Of a stretch of 64,000 bases of DNA, positions 48,432-57,896 are shown in pieces. Source of the DNA: Pseudomonadota bacterium (lineage in GTDB: Bacteria; Pseudomonadota; Alphaproteobacteria; Caulobacterales; Caulobacteraceae); the NCBI GenBank assembly GCA_020161365.1, contig JAIUNU010000007.1, positions 122,853-186,852 of the forward strand, written 5' to 3'. Numbering within the stretch: position 1 is the stretch's first letter; the number at the start of each line of letters is the position of its first letter. The translations under genes were made by a program, and so were the position numbers. The notes under the pieces are model-generated. The model worked only from the letters and a program-made list of their open reading frames with translations, made no database searches and was not told the DNA's origin.

Positions 48432-49142
48432 ATGACCGCAACCAAGTCCCGCGCCCGCGCCGGCGGACGGGGTCGTCCCTCCAAGGCCAAGGGCCTGGAC
48501 CTGAAGGAAACGATCCTCGACGCGGCCGAGGGGCTGTTCGCGCGGCACGGCTTCTATGGCGTCACCACCCGCCAGGTGGCGGCCGAAGCCGGCGTCGACA
48601 CCGCCCTGATCCACTACTATTTCGGCGCCAAGCGCGAGCTGTTCGACGCGGTGTTCCTGCGCCGGGCCGAGATCCTTAACCAGGCCCGCGAGGCGTCCAT
48701 GAACGCCTATGTGAAGGCCAACGCCGGCGCGATGACCGTCGAGGGGGTCATCGAGGCCTTCATCGACCCGCTGCTGCGGATCTCCCAAGACGGCGGGCAG
48801 GGGTGGAAGAGCTATTTCGTCCTGGTCGCGCAGGTGAACAACACGCCGGCCTGGGGCGGCGAGACCATGACGCGGTTTTTCGACCCGGTGGTCCACCAGC
48901 TGGTGGAGACGCTCAAGTCTGTCCGTCCCGAAGCGGCCTACAGGGACCTCTACTGGTGCTATCAGTTCCTCACGGGCTCGATGATGCTGACCCTTTCGGA
49001 GACGGGACGGATCGACTCCCTGTCGGAAGGCGAATGCCATTCCAGCGATCTTGAGTCCGTCCGCCAGCGCCTCTTCGCCTATTGCGCCGCCGGCTTCGAG
49101 GCCGTGATCGCCAAGCAGAACAAGACCCTGGCCAGCGGCTGA
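48432..49142 (+). CDS. TetR family transcriptional regulator
   Basis: 236 residues from ATG 48432. The N-terminal HTH has LKETILDAAEGLFARHGFYGVTTRQVAAEAGVDTALIHYYFGAKRELFDAVF, followed by an all-alpha ligand domain (TetR_C-type, with FFDPVVHQLVETLKSVRPEAAYRDLYWCYQFLTGSMMLTLSETGRID). The basic leading segment KSRARAGGRGRPSKAKG is typical. It probably controls the TonB receptor and MFS genes through the palindrome at 49161-49182, which lies 19 bases downstream. Confidence 0.9.
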   Translation: MTATKSRARAGGRGRPSKAKGLDLKETILDAAEGLFARHGFYGVTTRQVAAEAGVDTALIHYYFGAKRELFDAVFLRRAEILNQAREASMNAYVKANAGAMTVEGVIEAFIDPLLRISQDGGQGWKSYFVLVAQVNNTPAWGGETMTRFFDPVVHQLVETLKSVRPEAAYRDLYWCYQFLTGSMMLTLSETGRIDSLSEGECHSSDLESVRQRLFAYCAAGFEAVIAKQNKTLASG

Positions 49143-49160
49143 TCCGCCACACCCGCTCCA

Positions 49161-49182
49161 TTTTTCATCAAGTGATGAAAAA
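49161..49182. promoter_or_regulatory. perfect 10-bp inverted repeat, probable TetR operator
   Basis: TTTTTCATCA (49161-49170) and TGATGAAAAA (49173-49182) are separated by AG. It lies between the TetR gene and the TonB receptor (about 134 bases before its ATG). A half-site, TTCATCAAG, also appears near 48410 upstream of TetR. Confidence 0.75.
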
Positions 49183-49315
49183 GGGCTGGCGTCCCGCGCC
49201 CGTTCGGGTGATGGTGGCTGCAATTCGCTGTTCGATGAATTGGCGAACCCTGCGCTCGCGTCCGCGAAAGACGGATCCGGCCGGGGAAGGGCGGAACACA
49301 AGGGAGGGGAAACCC

Positions 49316-51556
49316 ATGACTTCGATGTGGAAGGCCGCGCTGCTGGCTGGCGCTGCGTGGAGCACGATCGCCGGCGCCGCGTCGGCTCAGCAGGCCCCGG
49401 CCGCTGACAATTCGGTTTCGGTCGACGAGGTGACGGTCACCGCGCGTCGCCGTGAGGAAAATCTCAAGGACGTGCCCGTCGCCGTCTCGGCCTTCTCGGC
49501 CGAGAAGCTGGAGCGTTCGGGCGGCACGGACATCACCGTGCTGTCGCAGACCACCCCGAACATCACGGTGCAGACCGCCCGGGGCTCGAACTCGACCCTG
49601 ATCAGCTACATCCGCGGCGTGGGCCAGCAGGATCCGCTGTGGGGCTACGAGCCCGGCGTTGGTCTCTATGTCGACGACGTCTACATCTACCGCCCGCAGG
49701 GCGCGGTGCTCGACATCTTTGACATCGAGCGCATCGAAGTGCTGCGCGGCCCGCAAGGCACACTGTACGGCCGCAACACCATCGGCGGCGCCATCAAGTA
49801 CGTGACCAAGCGCCTGGGCGACGACGCCGGCGCGAAGATCAAGGGCGCCTACGGCAGCTACAACCAGACCGACGTTCTGGTCTCGGGCCAGACCCCGGTC
49901 GGCGGCGGCCTGTCGGTCGGCGGCTCCTACGCCCTCTACAAGCGTGACGGCTACGGCACGAACATCACCACCGGCGCCGAGCACTACAACAAGGACGTCG
50001 AGGCCTACCGCCTCAGCGCCGAGTACCAGCCGACGGAGAACCTGTTCTTCCGCCTGGCCTATGACAAGGTCGTCGACGACTCCAACCCGCGCCATGGCCA
50101 CCGCGAACTGCCGGCCCTGGTCGGCGGCTACCAGGTGCTGGGCGTCTATGACACCCAGGCGGGCCTGGGCGACAAGAACCACGTGATGACCAAGGGCGTG
50201 TCGCTGACCGCGCAATGGAACGCCACCGACAAGGTCACGCTCAAGTCGATCACCGCCAACCGTCGCGGCCACACCGACACCGTCATCGACTTCGACGGCA
50301 CCCCGCTGCCGACGCTGGATGTGCCGGCCACCTATGACGACCGCTCGTTCTCGCAGGAACTGCAGGCCGTCTACTCGGACGAGAACGTCCAGGGCGTGTT
50401 CGGCCTGTACTATATGAACAGCCAGGCCTCGGGCGAGTTCGACACCATCGCCGGCAACCTCGGCGTGGCCATCGCCAACGGCGGCAAGGTCAATACCCAG
50501 AGCTTCGCGGCGTTCTTCGACTTCAGCGCCAACCTGACCGACAAGTTCAAGGTCTCGCTGGGCGCCCGCGCCACCCGCGACGCCAAGCGCGCCAACGTCT
50601 ACCGCTTCTTCTACCTCGGCGCGACGCGCACGCCGTACCAGGGCGGCACGCCCCGTCCGATCCTGCAGACGCGCACCAATTACAACGCCGACAAGACCTT
50701 CGAGCAGTTCACGCCGCGCATCTCGGCCTCGTACGACCTGAACGACGACCTGACGACCTACGTCTCGTTCTCGAAGGGCTACAAGTCGGGCGGCTGGGAC
50801 ATGCGCGGCGACGCGTTCATCACCCCGCAGACGGTTAACGGCTACAAGCCCGAGGTCGTGAAGACCTACGAAGCCGGTCTGAAGGGCTACATGTTCGACC
50901 GCCGGGTTTCGTTCTCGTCGGCCGCCTTCCTGTCGAAGTACACCGACCAGCAGGTCACGACCCAGGTCGTGGTGCCCTCGGGCATCGCCAGCTCGGTCGA
51001 CAACGCCGGCGCCTCGACCCTCTACGGCGTCGAGTTCGAAGCCAACGCCAAGCTGAGCGCGAGCCTGAGCGCCAATGTCGCCCTGGGCTACATCCACGCC
51101 AAGTACGACACGTTCAGCCGTTTCGTGCCGGCCGGCGCGCCGAACCCGCTGAACCCGTCGACGACCCTGGCCACCGGCCAGATCATCAACGTGGCCGACC
51201 TCTACGGCTTCCAGAACACGCCGGAATGGACGGGCAACGTCAGCCTGACCTGGCGTGGCCAGCTGGCGGGCGGCGATCTGGCGATCACCCCGATGGTCAG
51301 CTACCGCGACGCCTACCAGCAGTTCGAGCAACCGCTGCCGCTGCTGGACCAGAAGGCCTTCACCCTGGTCGACATGACGGCGCAATGGACGGCGCCGGGC
51401 GGCCGCTACAAGCTGGCCCTGACCGGCAAGAACCTGACCAACGAAAAGTACCGCACCGGCGGCTACAACTTCGGGGTCGCGACCTACAACAACTCGGTGA
51501 TCGGCTTCTATGGTCCGCCGCGCACCGTGGCCGCTTCGATCGAGGTGGCGTTCTAA
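49316..51556 (+). CDS. TonB-dependent receptor
   Basis: 746-residue outer-membrane gated barrel that imports a specific large or hydrophobic substrate using ExbBD-TonB energy. It has a signal peptide to about residue 25, a TonB-box-like VDEVTVTARRREE, a plug domain (DVPVAVSAFSAEKLERSGG, RNTIGGAIKYVTKRLG, about residues 40-170) and barrel strands ending in aromatic F (IEVAF). GGGAGGGG precedes the ATG. Neighbours (TetR, MFS and, upstream, a carotenoid oxygenase) suggest a hydrophobic carbon source, but the substrate is unknown. A terminator follows. Confidence 0.95.
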   Translation: MTSMWKAALLAGAAWSTIAGAASAQQAPAADNSVSVDEVTVTARRREENLKDVPVAVSAFSAEKLERSGGTDITVLSQTTPNITVQTARGSNSTLISYIRGVGQQDPLWGYEPGVGLYVDDVYIYRPQGAVLDIFDIERIEVLRGPQGTLYGRNTIGGAIKYVTKRLGDDAGAKIKGAYGSYNQTDVLVSGQTPVGGGLSVGGSYALYKRDGYGTNITTGAEHYNKDVEAYRLSAEYQPTENLFFRLAYDKVVDDSNPRHGHRELPALVGGYQVLGVYDTQAGLGDKNHVMTKGVSLTAQWNATDKVTLKSITANRRGHTDTVIDFDGTPLPTLDVPATYDDRSFSQELQAVYSDENVQGVFGLYYMNSQASGEFDTIAGNLGVAIANGGKVNTQSFAAFFDFSANLTDKFKVSLGARATRDAKRANVYRFFYLGATRTPYQGGTPRPILQTRTNYNADKTFEQFTPRISASYDLNDDLTTYVSFSKGYKSGGWDMRGDAFITPQTVNGYKPEVVKTYEAGLKGYMFDRRVSFSSAAFLSKYTDQQVTTQVVVPSGIASSVDNAGASTLYGVEFEANAKLSASLSANVALGYIHAKYDTFSRFVPAGAPNPLNPSTTLATGQIINVADLYGFQNTPEWTGNVSLTWRGQLAGGDLAITPMVSYRDAYQQFEQPLPLLDQKAFTLVDMTAQWTAPGGRYKLALTGKNLTNEKYRTGGYNFGVATYNNSVIGFYGPPRTVAASIEVAF

Positions 51557-51574
51557 TCTAGGCGATAGCTGCTC

Positions 51575-51609
51575 GGGCGGGACTTGCTGCAACAGGTCCC
51601 GCCCTTTTT
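51575..51609 (+). terminator. rho-independent terminator of the TonB receptor gene
   Basis: GGGCGGGAC (51575-51583) pairs with GTCCCGCCC (51596-51604), followed by TTTTT. It lies 19 bases after the stop. Confidence 0.9.
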
Positions 51610-51639
51610 GTATCTGGACGGGCGTTGAGGAGGGCGAGC

Positions 51640-52941
51640 ATGAGCGAGGATGTGAACAAGGCGTCGGCGGACGGGCGGGGCGCTGGCTACCGCTATGTGG
51701 TGCTGGCGATGCTGATCCTGGCCTACACCTTCAACTTCCTGGATCGTCAGATCCTCGGCATCCTCGCCGGCTCGATCAAGGCCGACCTTCACCTGACCGA
51801 CACGCAGCTGGGCCTGATGGGCGGGGTGGCGTTCGCGGCGCTCTACACCACGCTGGGCGTGCCGCTGGCGTGGCTGGCCGACCGGGTCAGCCGCACCTGG
51901 ATCATGACCGTGGCCCTCACGGTCTGGAGCGGCTTCACCGTCGCCTGCGGCCTGGCCGGAGGTTTCTGGAGCCTGTTCCTGTCGCGGATGGGTGTCGGCG
52001 TCGGCGAGGCGGGCGGTGTGGCGCCGGCCTATTCGTTGATCGCGGACTATTTCCCCAAGGAGCAGCGCGCGCGGGCGCTGGCGGTCTATTCCTTCGGCAT
52101 CCCGCTGGGCACGGCTCTGGGCGTGCTGTTCGGTGGCCTTATCGCCGCCTATGTCGACTGGCGCTTTGCGTTCATCGCCGTCGGCCTGGCTGGCGTCGTG
52201 CTGGCCCCGATCTTCAAGTGGGTGGTCAAGGACCCGGTCCGCGGCGGTCTTGACCGCGCGCCCGGCGAGGTCGCGCCCGCCGAGCCGCCCAAGGCGCCGG
52301 CGTTCGGTCAGGTTCTGGCCACCATCATGCCCAAGCCCAGCTTCTGGCTGCTGTCGTTCGGCGCGGCCTGCTCGTCCATCTGTGGTTATGGCGTCGCCTT
52401 CTGGCTGCCGACGTTCTTCCAGCGCAGCTTCGGTTTGTCCCTGACCGATCGCGCGCTTTACTACAGCGCCCTGTCGCTGATCGGTGGCGTGGCGGGCATC
52501 TGGCTCGGCGGCGTCCTGGCCGATCGGTTCGGGGCCAAGAACAAGGCGGCGTACGCCCTGGCGCCGGCGATCTGCTTCCTGGTGGCCCTGCCGTGCTTCC
52601 TGCTGGCGATGAATGTCCAGTCGATGGTCCTGGCCTTCCTGCTGTTCCTGATCCCAACCGGCCTGAACCTGGCCTGGCTGGGCCCCGTAGTCGCCGCCGT
52701 GCAGCACCTGGCGCCGCCGGCGATGCGGACCACCACCTCGGCCCTGTTCCTGCTGATCAACAACCTGCTGGGCCTGGCGGTAGGCCTGTGGTTCTTCGGC
52801 TATGTGTCGGACTTGCTGACGCCCCGCTATGGTGCGGAGTCGATGCGCCACGCGCTCTATTACGGGCTGGGCTTCTATGTCGTCGCGGCGGTGCTGCTGA
52901 TCCTCGCCTCTCGCCGATTGAGCAAGGACTGGGCGGAGTAA
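51640..52941 (+). CDS. MFS transporter (spinster-like)
   Basis: 433-residue transporter with 12 predicted helices. Its MFS signatures are FNFLDRQILGILAGSIKADL, LADRVSRTWIM and GVGEAGGVAPAYSLIADYFPKEQRARAL (helix 4-5), the last of which marks the spinster-like subgroup, often encoded beside TonB receptors and aromatic- or terpenoid-catabolism genes. GAGGAGGG precedes ATG 51640. A terminator separates it from the receptor, so it may have its own promoter or rely on read-through. The substrate is unknown. Confidence 0.92.
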   Translation: MSEDVNKASADGRGAGYRYVVLAMLILAYTFNFLDRQILGILAGSIKADLHLTDTQLGLMGGVAFAALYTTLGVPLAWLADRVSRTWIMTVALTVWSGFTVACGLAGGFWSLFLSRMGVGVGEAGGVAPAYSLIADYFPKEQRARALAVYSFGIPLGTALGVLFGGLIAAYVDWRFAFIAVGLAGVVLAPIFKWVVKDPVRGGLDRAPGEVAPAEPPKAPAFGQVLATIMPKPSFWLLSFGAACSSICGYGVAFWLPTFFQRSFGLSLTDRALYYSALSLIGGVAGIWLGGVLADRFGAKNKAAYALAPAICFLVALPCFLLAMNVQSMVLAFLLFLIPTGLNLAWLGPVVAAVQHLAPPAMRTTTSALFLLINNLLGLAVGLWFFGYVSDLLTPRYGAESMRHALYYGLGFYVVAAVLLILASRRLSKDWAE

Positions 52942-53034
52942 GGACAAGCGGCGACAGGCCCGGTCGGGGCCGCGGAAAGGCCACGCTTCGGTCAAGATCG
53001 GGGATCATGAGCCGCTTGAACCTCGAGCGCCGCC

Positions 53035-56000
53035 ATGACCTCAGACGACCGTCCTGTATTTCACGATCCCACGGGGCGACGTGAGCGGAGGGTCAAGCTG
53101 GCCCTCGGCGTCGTGGCCTCCGTTGTCGCGGCCATCGTGGCGGGGTTCGTCGCGACCTTGGCCTTCGCGCCCCGTCTCCCGGACGCGCCGCTAAAGGACC
53201 CGCATGTTCTGACGTCGCTGCATCAGGACACGCCGCGACGCACCCGGGCGGTCAGGTCGTGGCGGCGGGTGCCCCGGCCCAGGACGACCCCCAGCGGCGC
53301 AGCGACTCGGGCCCTGTCGGTCGGCTTCTATGTCAATTGGGACGAGGACAGCCGGGAGTCTCTCCGCCGCAACGTCGACAAGCTGGACGTCGTGTCGCCG
53401 CAGTGGGTGGCGATCAACGGCGCGCAGGGCGACATCAGCGTTGTCGACGATCCGGAAGGGGCGGGGCGCATCGCCAACGCGCCGAACAAGCCCGCTGTTC
53501 TGCCTCTGGTGCACAACTCGGCCAATGCTGAATTCAATGGGGGCCAGGCTGACGCCCTGCTGACCAATCCGGCCGCGCGCGCCAAGCTGATCGCGACGTT
53601 GAAGGATCTCGCCGCCCAGCGTGGCTTCGGCGGCTATGTCTTCGACTTCGAGGCGCTGTCGGCCAAGGGGCTGGCGGCGTATCCGGGATTTCTGGCCGAG
53701 GCCCGGCGGGCCTTCGCAGAGAGCGGCCGCGAAGTCTGGGTCACCGCGCCGTTCGACGAGCAGGGCTGGCCGCTCAAGCGCCTTGAGCAGGCCTCCGACA
53801 CGCTGGTCCTGATGGCCTACGACGAGCACTACGCGCTGGGAGATCCGGGGCCGAACGCCGGCCAGGACTGGTACGAGCGCGAGCTGGACAAGCGGTTCAC
53901 CGAGCTCGACCCCGCCCATACCGTACTGGCCCTGGGGACCTATGGCTATGACTGGACTCTGAACAAGGACGGCTCGCGGTCTTCCGGCGCGCCCACGACC
54001 TTCCATGAGGCCATGCGCAACGCCCAGGACTCCGGCGCGACCATCCGGATGGACGACGACGCGCTGAACCCGACCTACCGCTATGTCGACGACAATGGGG
54101 ACGACCATGTGGTCTGGTTCCTGGACGCGGTCACCCTGTTCAACCAGGTGAAGGTGACGGACGCCTGGAAGCCGCGAGGCTATGCGCTCTGGCGGATGGG
54201 CGCCGAGGATCCCGGCGCCTGGTCGCTGATGGGCAAGCCTTATGGCCAGGCCTCGACGGCGGCCCTGACCACCTTGGCCAACGGCCAGGGCGTCGATTTC
54301 GACGGCGGCGGCGAAGTGCTGCGCGTGGCCGCCCTGCCGACGCCCGGCAAGCGATCCCTGGCCTTCGATTCGGACACGGGTCTGGTTTCGGGCGAGCGCT
54401 ACGACGTCATTCCATCTAGCTACGTGATCGAGCGCTACGGCCAGAAGAAGGGCCTTGTCGCGCTGACCTTCGATGACGGCCCCGATCCGCGCTGGACCAC
54501 CAAGATCCTCGACATCCTGAAGGCCAAGCAGGCGCCGGCCACCTTCTTCGTCATCGGCCAGAACATGCAGAAGCATCCCGAGCTTGTGCGGCGCGAGGTT
54601 GATGAGGGCCACGATGTCGGCGGCCATAGCTGGACCCACCCGAATATCGCCGAAACGCCGCTGCCGCAGGTGACGGTGGAGCTCAACGCCACCCAACGCC
54701 TGTTCGAGGTGCTGACGGGGCGGTCGATGCGTCTCTTCCGACCGCCGTTCTTCGGCGACGCCGAGCCCTCGACTCCGCATGAGGTCGCGCCCCTCGTGAT
54801 CGCCCAGACCCTGGGCTACACGACCGTGGGTCTGCGCATCGATCCCGACGACTGGCAGAAGCCTACGCCCCAGCAGATCATCGACCGCACGCTGGATCGC
54901 CTGGACAACCCCGGCGACCGCCCGGGGCAGGTGGTGCTGCTGCACGACGCAGGCGGCGACCGCAGCCGGACCGTAGCGGCCTTGCCGGGCCTGATCGACG
55001 CCATCCGCGCGCGGGGCTATCGCCTTGTCACGGTCGGCGAACTGGCGGGCATGACTCCTCAACAGGCGATGCCGCCGACCTCGCGCACGGGGCTGGACCT
55101 GGCCGTTGACCGCCTGGGCTTCGATTTCTTCCGCTGGACCCAGGCCCTGATGACCTTCCTGTTCGTGGCGGCCATCTTCCTGGGCGTGGCCCGGCTGGTT
55201 TTCCTGGCGAGCCTGGCCTTGGTGCACCGGTTCTGGACGCACGACGAGCCCGCCGACCTGGACGCCCGCGACGGTCCGCTGGTCTCGGTGCTGATCCCCT
55301 GCTTCAACGAGGAAAAGGTGATCGCCGCCTCGGTCGCGCGCATTCTGCAGAGCGACTGGAAGAACCTCGAGGTGCTGGTGCTGGACGACGGGTCCAAGGA
55401 CCGCACGGCCCAGCAGGTCCGGGACCATTTTGCCGACGATCCGCGCGTGACGCTGCTCAGCTTCGAGAACGGCGGCAAGGCGCGGGCGGTCAACCGCGGC
55501 CTGGCGGTCGCCAAGGGCGAATACGTCGTCGCCCTGGATGCTGACACGCTCTTTCCTCCCGAGACCATCGGGCGTCTGGCGCGCTGGTTCCAGGATGAGG
55601 ACGTCGGAGCGGTCGCCGGCAACGCGATCGTCGGTAATCGCGTGAACATCGTCACGCGCTGGCAGGCGCTGGAATATGTCACGGCCCAGAATCTGGAGCG
55701 GCGGGCGCTCGCGGCGCTGGGCGCCGTCACTGTGGTGCCCGGTGCGGTGGGCGCCTGGCGCAAGCGCGTACTGGACGATCTTGGGGGCTATCCATCCGAC
55801 ACCTTGGCCGAGGATCAGGACCTGACCATCGCCTGTCAGCGGGCGGGCTGGAAGGTCGCCTTCGACCCTGAGGCCCGCGCCTACACCGAAGCGCCCGACA
55901 CCGTGGGCGGCCTGCTGAAGCAGCGGTTCCGCTGGTCGTTCGGCACGCTGCAATGCGTTTGGAAGCATCGCAGCGCGATGTTCAGCCGCAAGACGCCGGT

Positions 56001-56397
56001 TCTCGGCTTCATCGCGCTGCCGCAGATCTGGCTGTTCCAGATTCTGCTGGCGGTGGCCGCGCCGCTGGTCGACCTGGCGGTGGTGTGGAGCCTGATCAGT
56101 GGTCTCTATGGCGCGATCGCACACCCGGTGGAGTGGCGGCCGGACGATATGGTGCTGGGCCTGGCCTATTGGGCGGTGTTCATCGCGGTCGATCTGTCAG
56201 CCGGCGCCCTGGGCATGGCGCTGGAGCGACGCGCGCCCTGGCGAGACCTGCCGTTCCTGCCCGTTCAGAGGTTCGGCTATCGTCAGTTGATGTACTACGT
56301 CGTGGTGAAGTCCGTGGTGACGGCGATCCAGGGCGGCCGGGTCGGCTGGGGCAAGTTGGAGCGCCGGGCGACCGTCACGGTGGCGGCGCGGCGATGA
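53035..56397 (+). CDS. tri-domain polysaccharide protein: GH18-like, NodB deacetylase and GT2
   Basis: 1,120-residue inner-membrane protein. One N-terminal helix is at about 22-44. A GH18-like domain (about 95-400) has a YVFDFEA strand in place of DxxDxDxE, keeping the catalytic-type D-x-E. A NodB deacetylase domain (about 470-690) has TFDDGPD (~478), HSWTHP, RPPFF and LLHDAGG. A membrane helix lies at ~697-730. The GT2 domain (about 748-965) has VLIPCFNEE, DADT, EDQD and QRFRW. Then about three to four C-terminal helices follow. This suggests one protein that makes, deacetylates and trims a beta-linked GlcNAc-like polymer (compare PgaB/PgaC activities). The polymer is unknown. No other exopolysaccharide genes adjoin. 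Confidence 0.9.
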   Translation: MTSDDRPVFHDPTGRRERRVKLALGVVASVVAAIVAGFVATLAFAPRLPDAPLKDPHVLTSLHQDTPRRTRAVRSWRRVPRPRTTPSGAATRALSVGFYVNWDEDSRESLRRNVDKLDVVSPQWVAINGAQGDISVVDDPEGAGRIANAPNKPAVLPLVHNSANAEFNGGQADALLTNPAARAKLIATLKDLAAQRGFGGYVFDFEALSAKGLAAYPGFLAEARRAFAESGREVWVTAPFDEQGWPLKRLEQASDTLVLMAYDEHYALGDPGPNAGQDWYERELDKRFTELDPAHTVLALGTYGYDWTLNKDGSRSSGAPTTFHEAMRNAQDSGATIRMDDDALNPTYRYVDDNGDDHVVWFLDAVTLFNQVKVTDAWKPRGYALWRMGAEDPGAWSLMGKPYGQASTAALTTLANGQGVDFDGGGEVLRVAALPTPGKRSLAFDSDTGLVSGERYDVIPSSYVIERYGQKKGLVALTFDDGPDPRWTTKILDILKAKQAPATFFVIGQNMQKHPELVRREVDEGHDVGGHSWTHPNIAETPLPQVTVELNATQRLFEVLTGRSMRLFRPPFFGDAEPSTPHEVAPLVIAQTLGYTTVGLRIDPDDWQKPTPQQIIDRTLDRLDNPGDRPGQVVLLHDAGGDRSRTVAALPGLIDAIRARGYRLVTVGELAGMTPQQAMPPTSRTGLDLAVDRLGFDFFRWTQALMTFLFVAAIFLGVARLVFLASLALVHRFWTHDEPADLDARDGPLVSVLIPCFNEEKVIAASVARILQSDWKNLEVLVLDDGSKDRTAQQVRDHFADDPRVTLLSFENGGKARAVNRGLAVAKGEYVVALDADTLFPPETIGRLARWFQDEDVGAVAGNAIVGNRVNIVTRWQALEYVTAQNLERRALAALGAVTVVPGAVGAWRKRVLDDLGGYPSDTLAEDQDLTIACQRAGWKVAFDPEARAYTEAPDTVGGLLKQRFRWSFGTLQCVWKHRSAMFSRKTPVLGFIALPQIWLFQILLAVAAPLVDLAVVWSLISGLYGAIAHPVEWRPDDMVLGLAYWAVFIAVDLSAGALGMALERRAPWRDLPFLPVQRFGYRQLMYYVVVKSVVTAIQGGRVGWGKLERRATVTVAARR

Positions 56398-56696
56398 GCC
56401 AGCGACGGAGTGACCCGGCGCTGAAGGCATGACAACGTTGCCATTGCAATCCGCTGCCCGGCTCGGTTTGTGAGCGAGGGGACGATCTCTGTTCACACAG
56501 AAGCTGTGACCGGTAACAATTCCTCTGCGTCAAGGGTTTCCTTGCCACGCTCGCCCAAACGAGCGGCGACGGCGGTCCATCGGACGAGATAACCGCGCAA
56601 GCCTTCACCTTATCGTCCGCGCGCGGTTGCGCCTGCGAAATAGCGCTCCTATAACCCGGCCACATTTCAGAAAGCCGTCGTCGAGACCGGGCCCTC
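56398..56696. promoter_or_regulatory. sucC leader region with sigma-70-like promoter
   Basis: TTGCGC (56627-56632) and TATAAC (56650-56655) are 17 bases apart, about 41 bases before the sucC ATG. The rest of the ~300-base gap holds no gene; GTTCACACAGAAGCTGTGA near 56490 is a weak inverted repeat. Confidence 0.6.
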
Positions 56697-57896
56697 ATGA
56701 ACATCCACGAACATCAAGCCAAAGCCGTACTCGCCGAGTTCGGTGCCCCCGTGCCGCGCGGCTTCGCCGCGTTTACGCCCGATGAAGCCGCCGCCGCCGC
56801 CGAAAAGCTGGGCGGGCCGGTCTTCGTCGTGAAGAGCCAGATCCACGCCGGTGGCCGTGGCAAGGGCAAGTTCGAGGGCCTGGGTCCCGACGCCAAGGGC
56901 GGCGTCCGCGTCGTCAAGTCGGTCGACGAAGTGCGTTCGAACGCCGAGGAAATGCTGGGCCGCGTCCTTGTGACGCACCAGACCGGTCCGAAGGGCAAGC
57001 AGGTCAACCGCCTCTACATCGAAGAAGGCGCGGCGATCGCCAAGGAATTCTACCTGTCGCTGCTGGTCGACCGCGCGTCGAGCAAGGTCTCGGTCGTCGC
57101 CTCGACCGAGGGCGGCATGGATATCGAAGACGTCGCTCACTCGACGCCCGAGAAGATCCACACCTTCACCATCGACCCGGCGACGGGCGTGTGGCCGACC
57201 CACCAGCGCGCCCTGGCCAAGGCCCTGGGCCTGACCGGCGGCCTGGCCAAGGAAGCCGCCGCGCTGCTGACCCAGCTCTATACGGCGTTCATGGCCAAGG
57301 ACATGGCGATGCTGGAGATCAACCCGCTGATCGTGACGGCGGATGATCACCTGCGCGTCCTCGACGCCAAGCTGTCGTTCGACGGCAACAGCCTGTTCCG
57401 CCACCCGGACATCAAGGCGCTGCGCGACGAGAGCGAAGAAGATCCCAAGGAAATCGAAGCCTCGAAGTACGACCTGGCCTATATCGCCCTCGACGGCGAA
57501 ATCGGCTGCATGGTCAACGGCGCTGGTCTGGCCATGGCCACCATGGACATCATCAAGCTGTACGGCGCCGAGCCGGCCAACTTCCTCGATGTCGGCGGCG
57601 GCGCCAGCAAGGAGAAGGTCACTGCGGCCTTCAAGATCATCACCGCCGATCCGGCCGTGAAGGGCATCCTGGTCAACATCTTCGGCGGCATCATGCGCTG
57701 CGACATCATCGCGGAAGGCGTCATCGCCGCTGTGAAGGAAGTCGGTCTGAAGGTTCCGCTGGTTGTCCGTCTGGAAGGCACCAACGTCGAACTCGGCAAG
57801 AAAATCATCTCGGAAAGCGGCCTGAACGTCATCGCCGCCAACGATCTGTCTGACGGCGCCGAGAAGATCGTCGCCGCTGTGAAGGGCGCCCGCTAA
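56697..57896 (+). CDS. sucC: succinyl-CoA synthetase beta subunit
   Basis: 399 residues. With SucD it makes ATP/GTP from succinyl-CoA in the TCA cycle. ATP-grasp features include [39 protein letters not shown] (about residue 208) and [13 protein letters not shown]. It is the first gene of sucC-sucD (ATG overlaps nothing), and its stop is followed immediately by sucD ATG 57897. Confidence 0.98.
   Translation: MNIHEHQAKAVLAEFGAPVPRGFAAFTPDEAAAAAEKLGGPVFVVKSQIHAGGRGKGKFEGLGPDAKGGVRVVKSVDEVRSNAEEMLGRVLVTHQTGPKGKQVNRLYIEEGAAIAKEFYLSLLVDRASSKVSVVASTEGGMDIEDVAHSTPEKIHTFTIDPATGVWPTHQRALAKALGLTGGLAKEAAALLTQLYTAFMAKDMAMLEINPLIVTADDHLRVLDAKLSFDGNSLFRHPDIKALRDESEEDPKEIEASKYDLAYIALDGEIGCMVNGAGLAMATMDIIKLYGAEPANFLDVGGGASKEKVTAAFKIITADPAVKGILVNIFGGIMRCDIIAEGVIAAVKEVGLKVPLVVRLEGTNVELGKKIISESGLNVIAANDLSDGAEKIVAAVKGAR

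Noticed and set aside
49079..51592. 837-residue minus-strand open frame opposite the TonB receptor
   Set aside because: Highly Arg/Gly/Val-rich with no motif. It arises from third-codon GC bias.
53191..56124. 977-residue minus-strand open frame opposite the tri-domain gene
   Set aside because: No motif or ribosome site, composition unlike a protein; antisense shadow.
56480..56500. GTTCACACAGAAGCTGTGA near sucC as a regulator site
   Set aside because: The inverted repeat is weak and far upstream of the promoter; not strong enough to list as a site.
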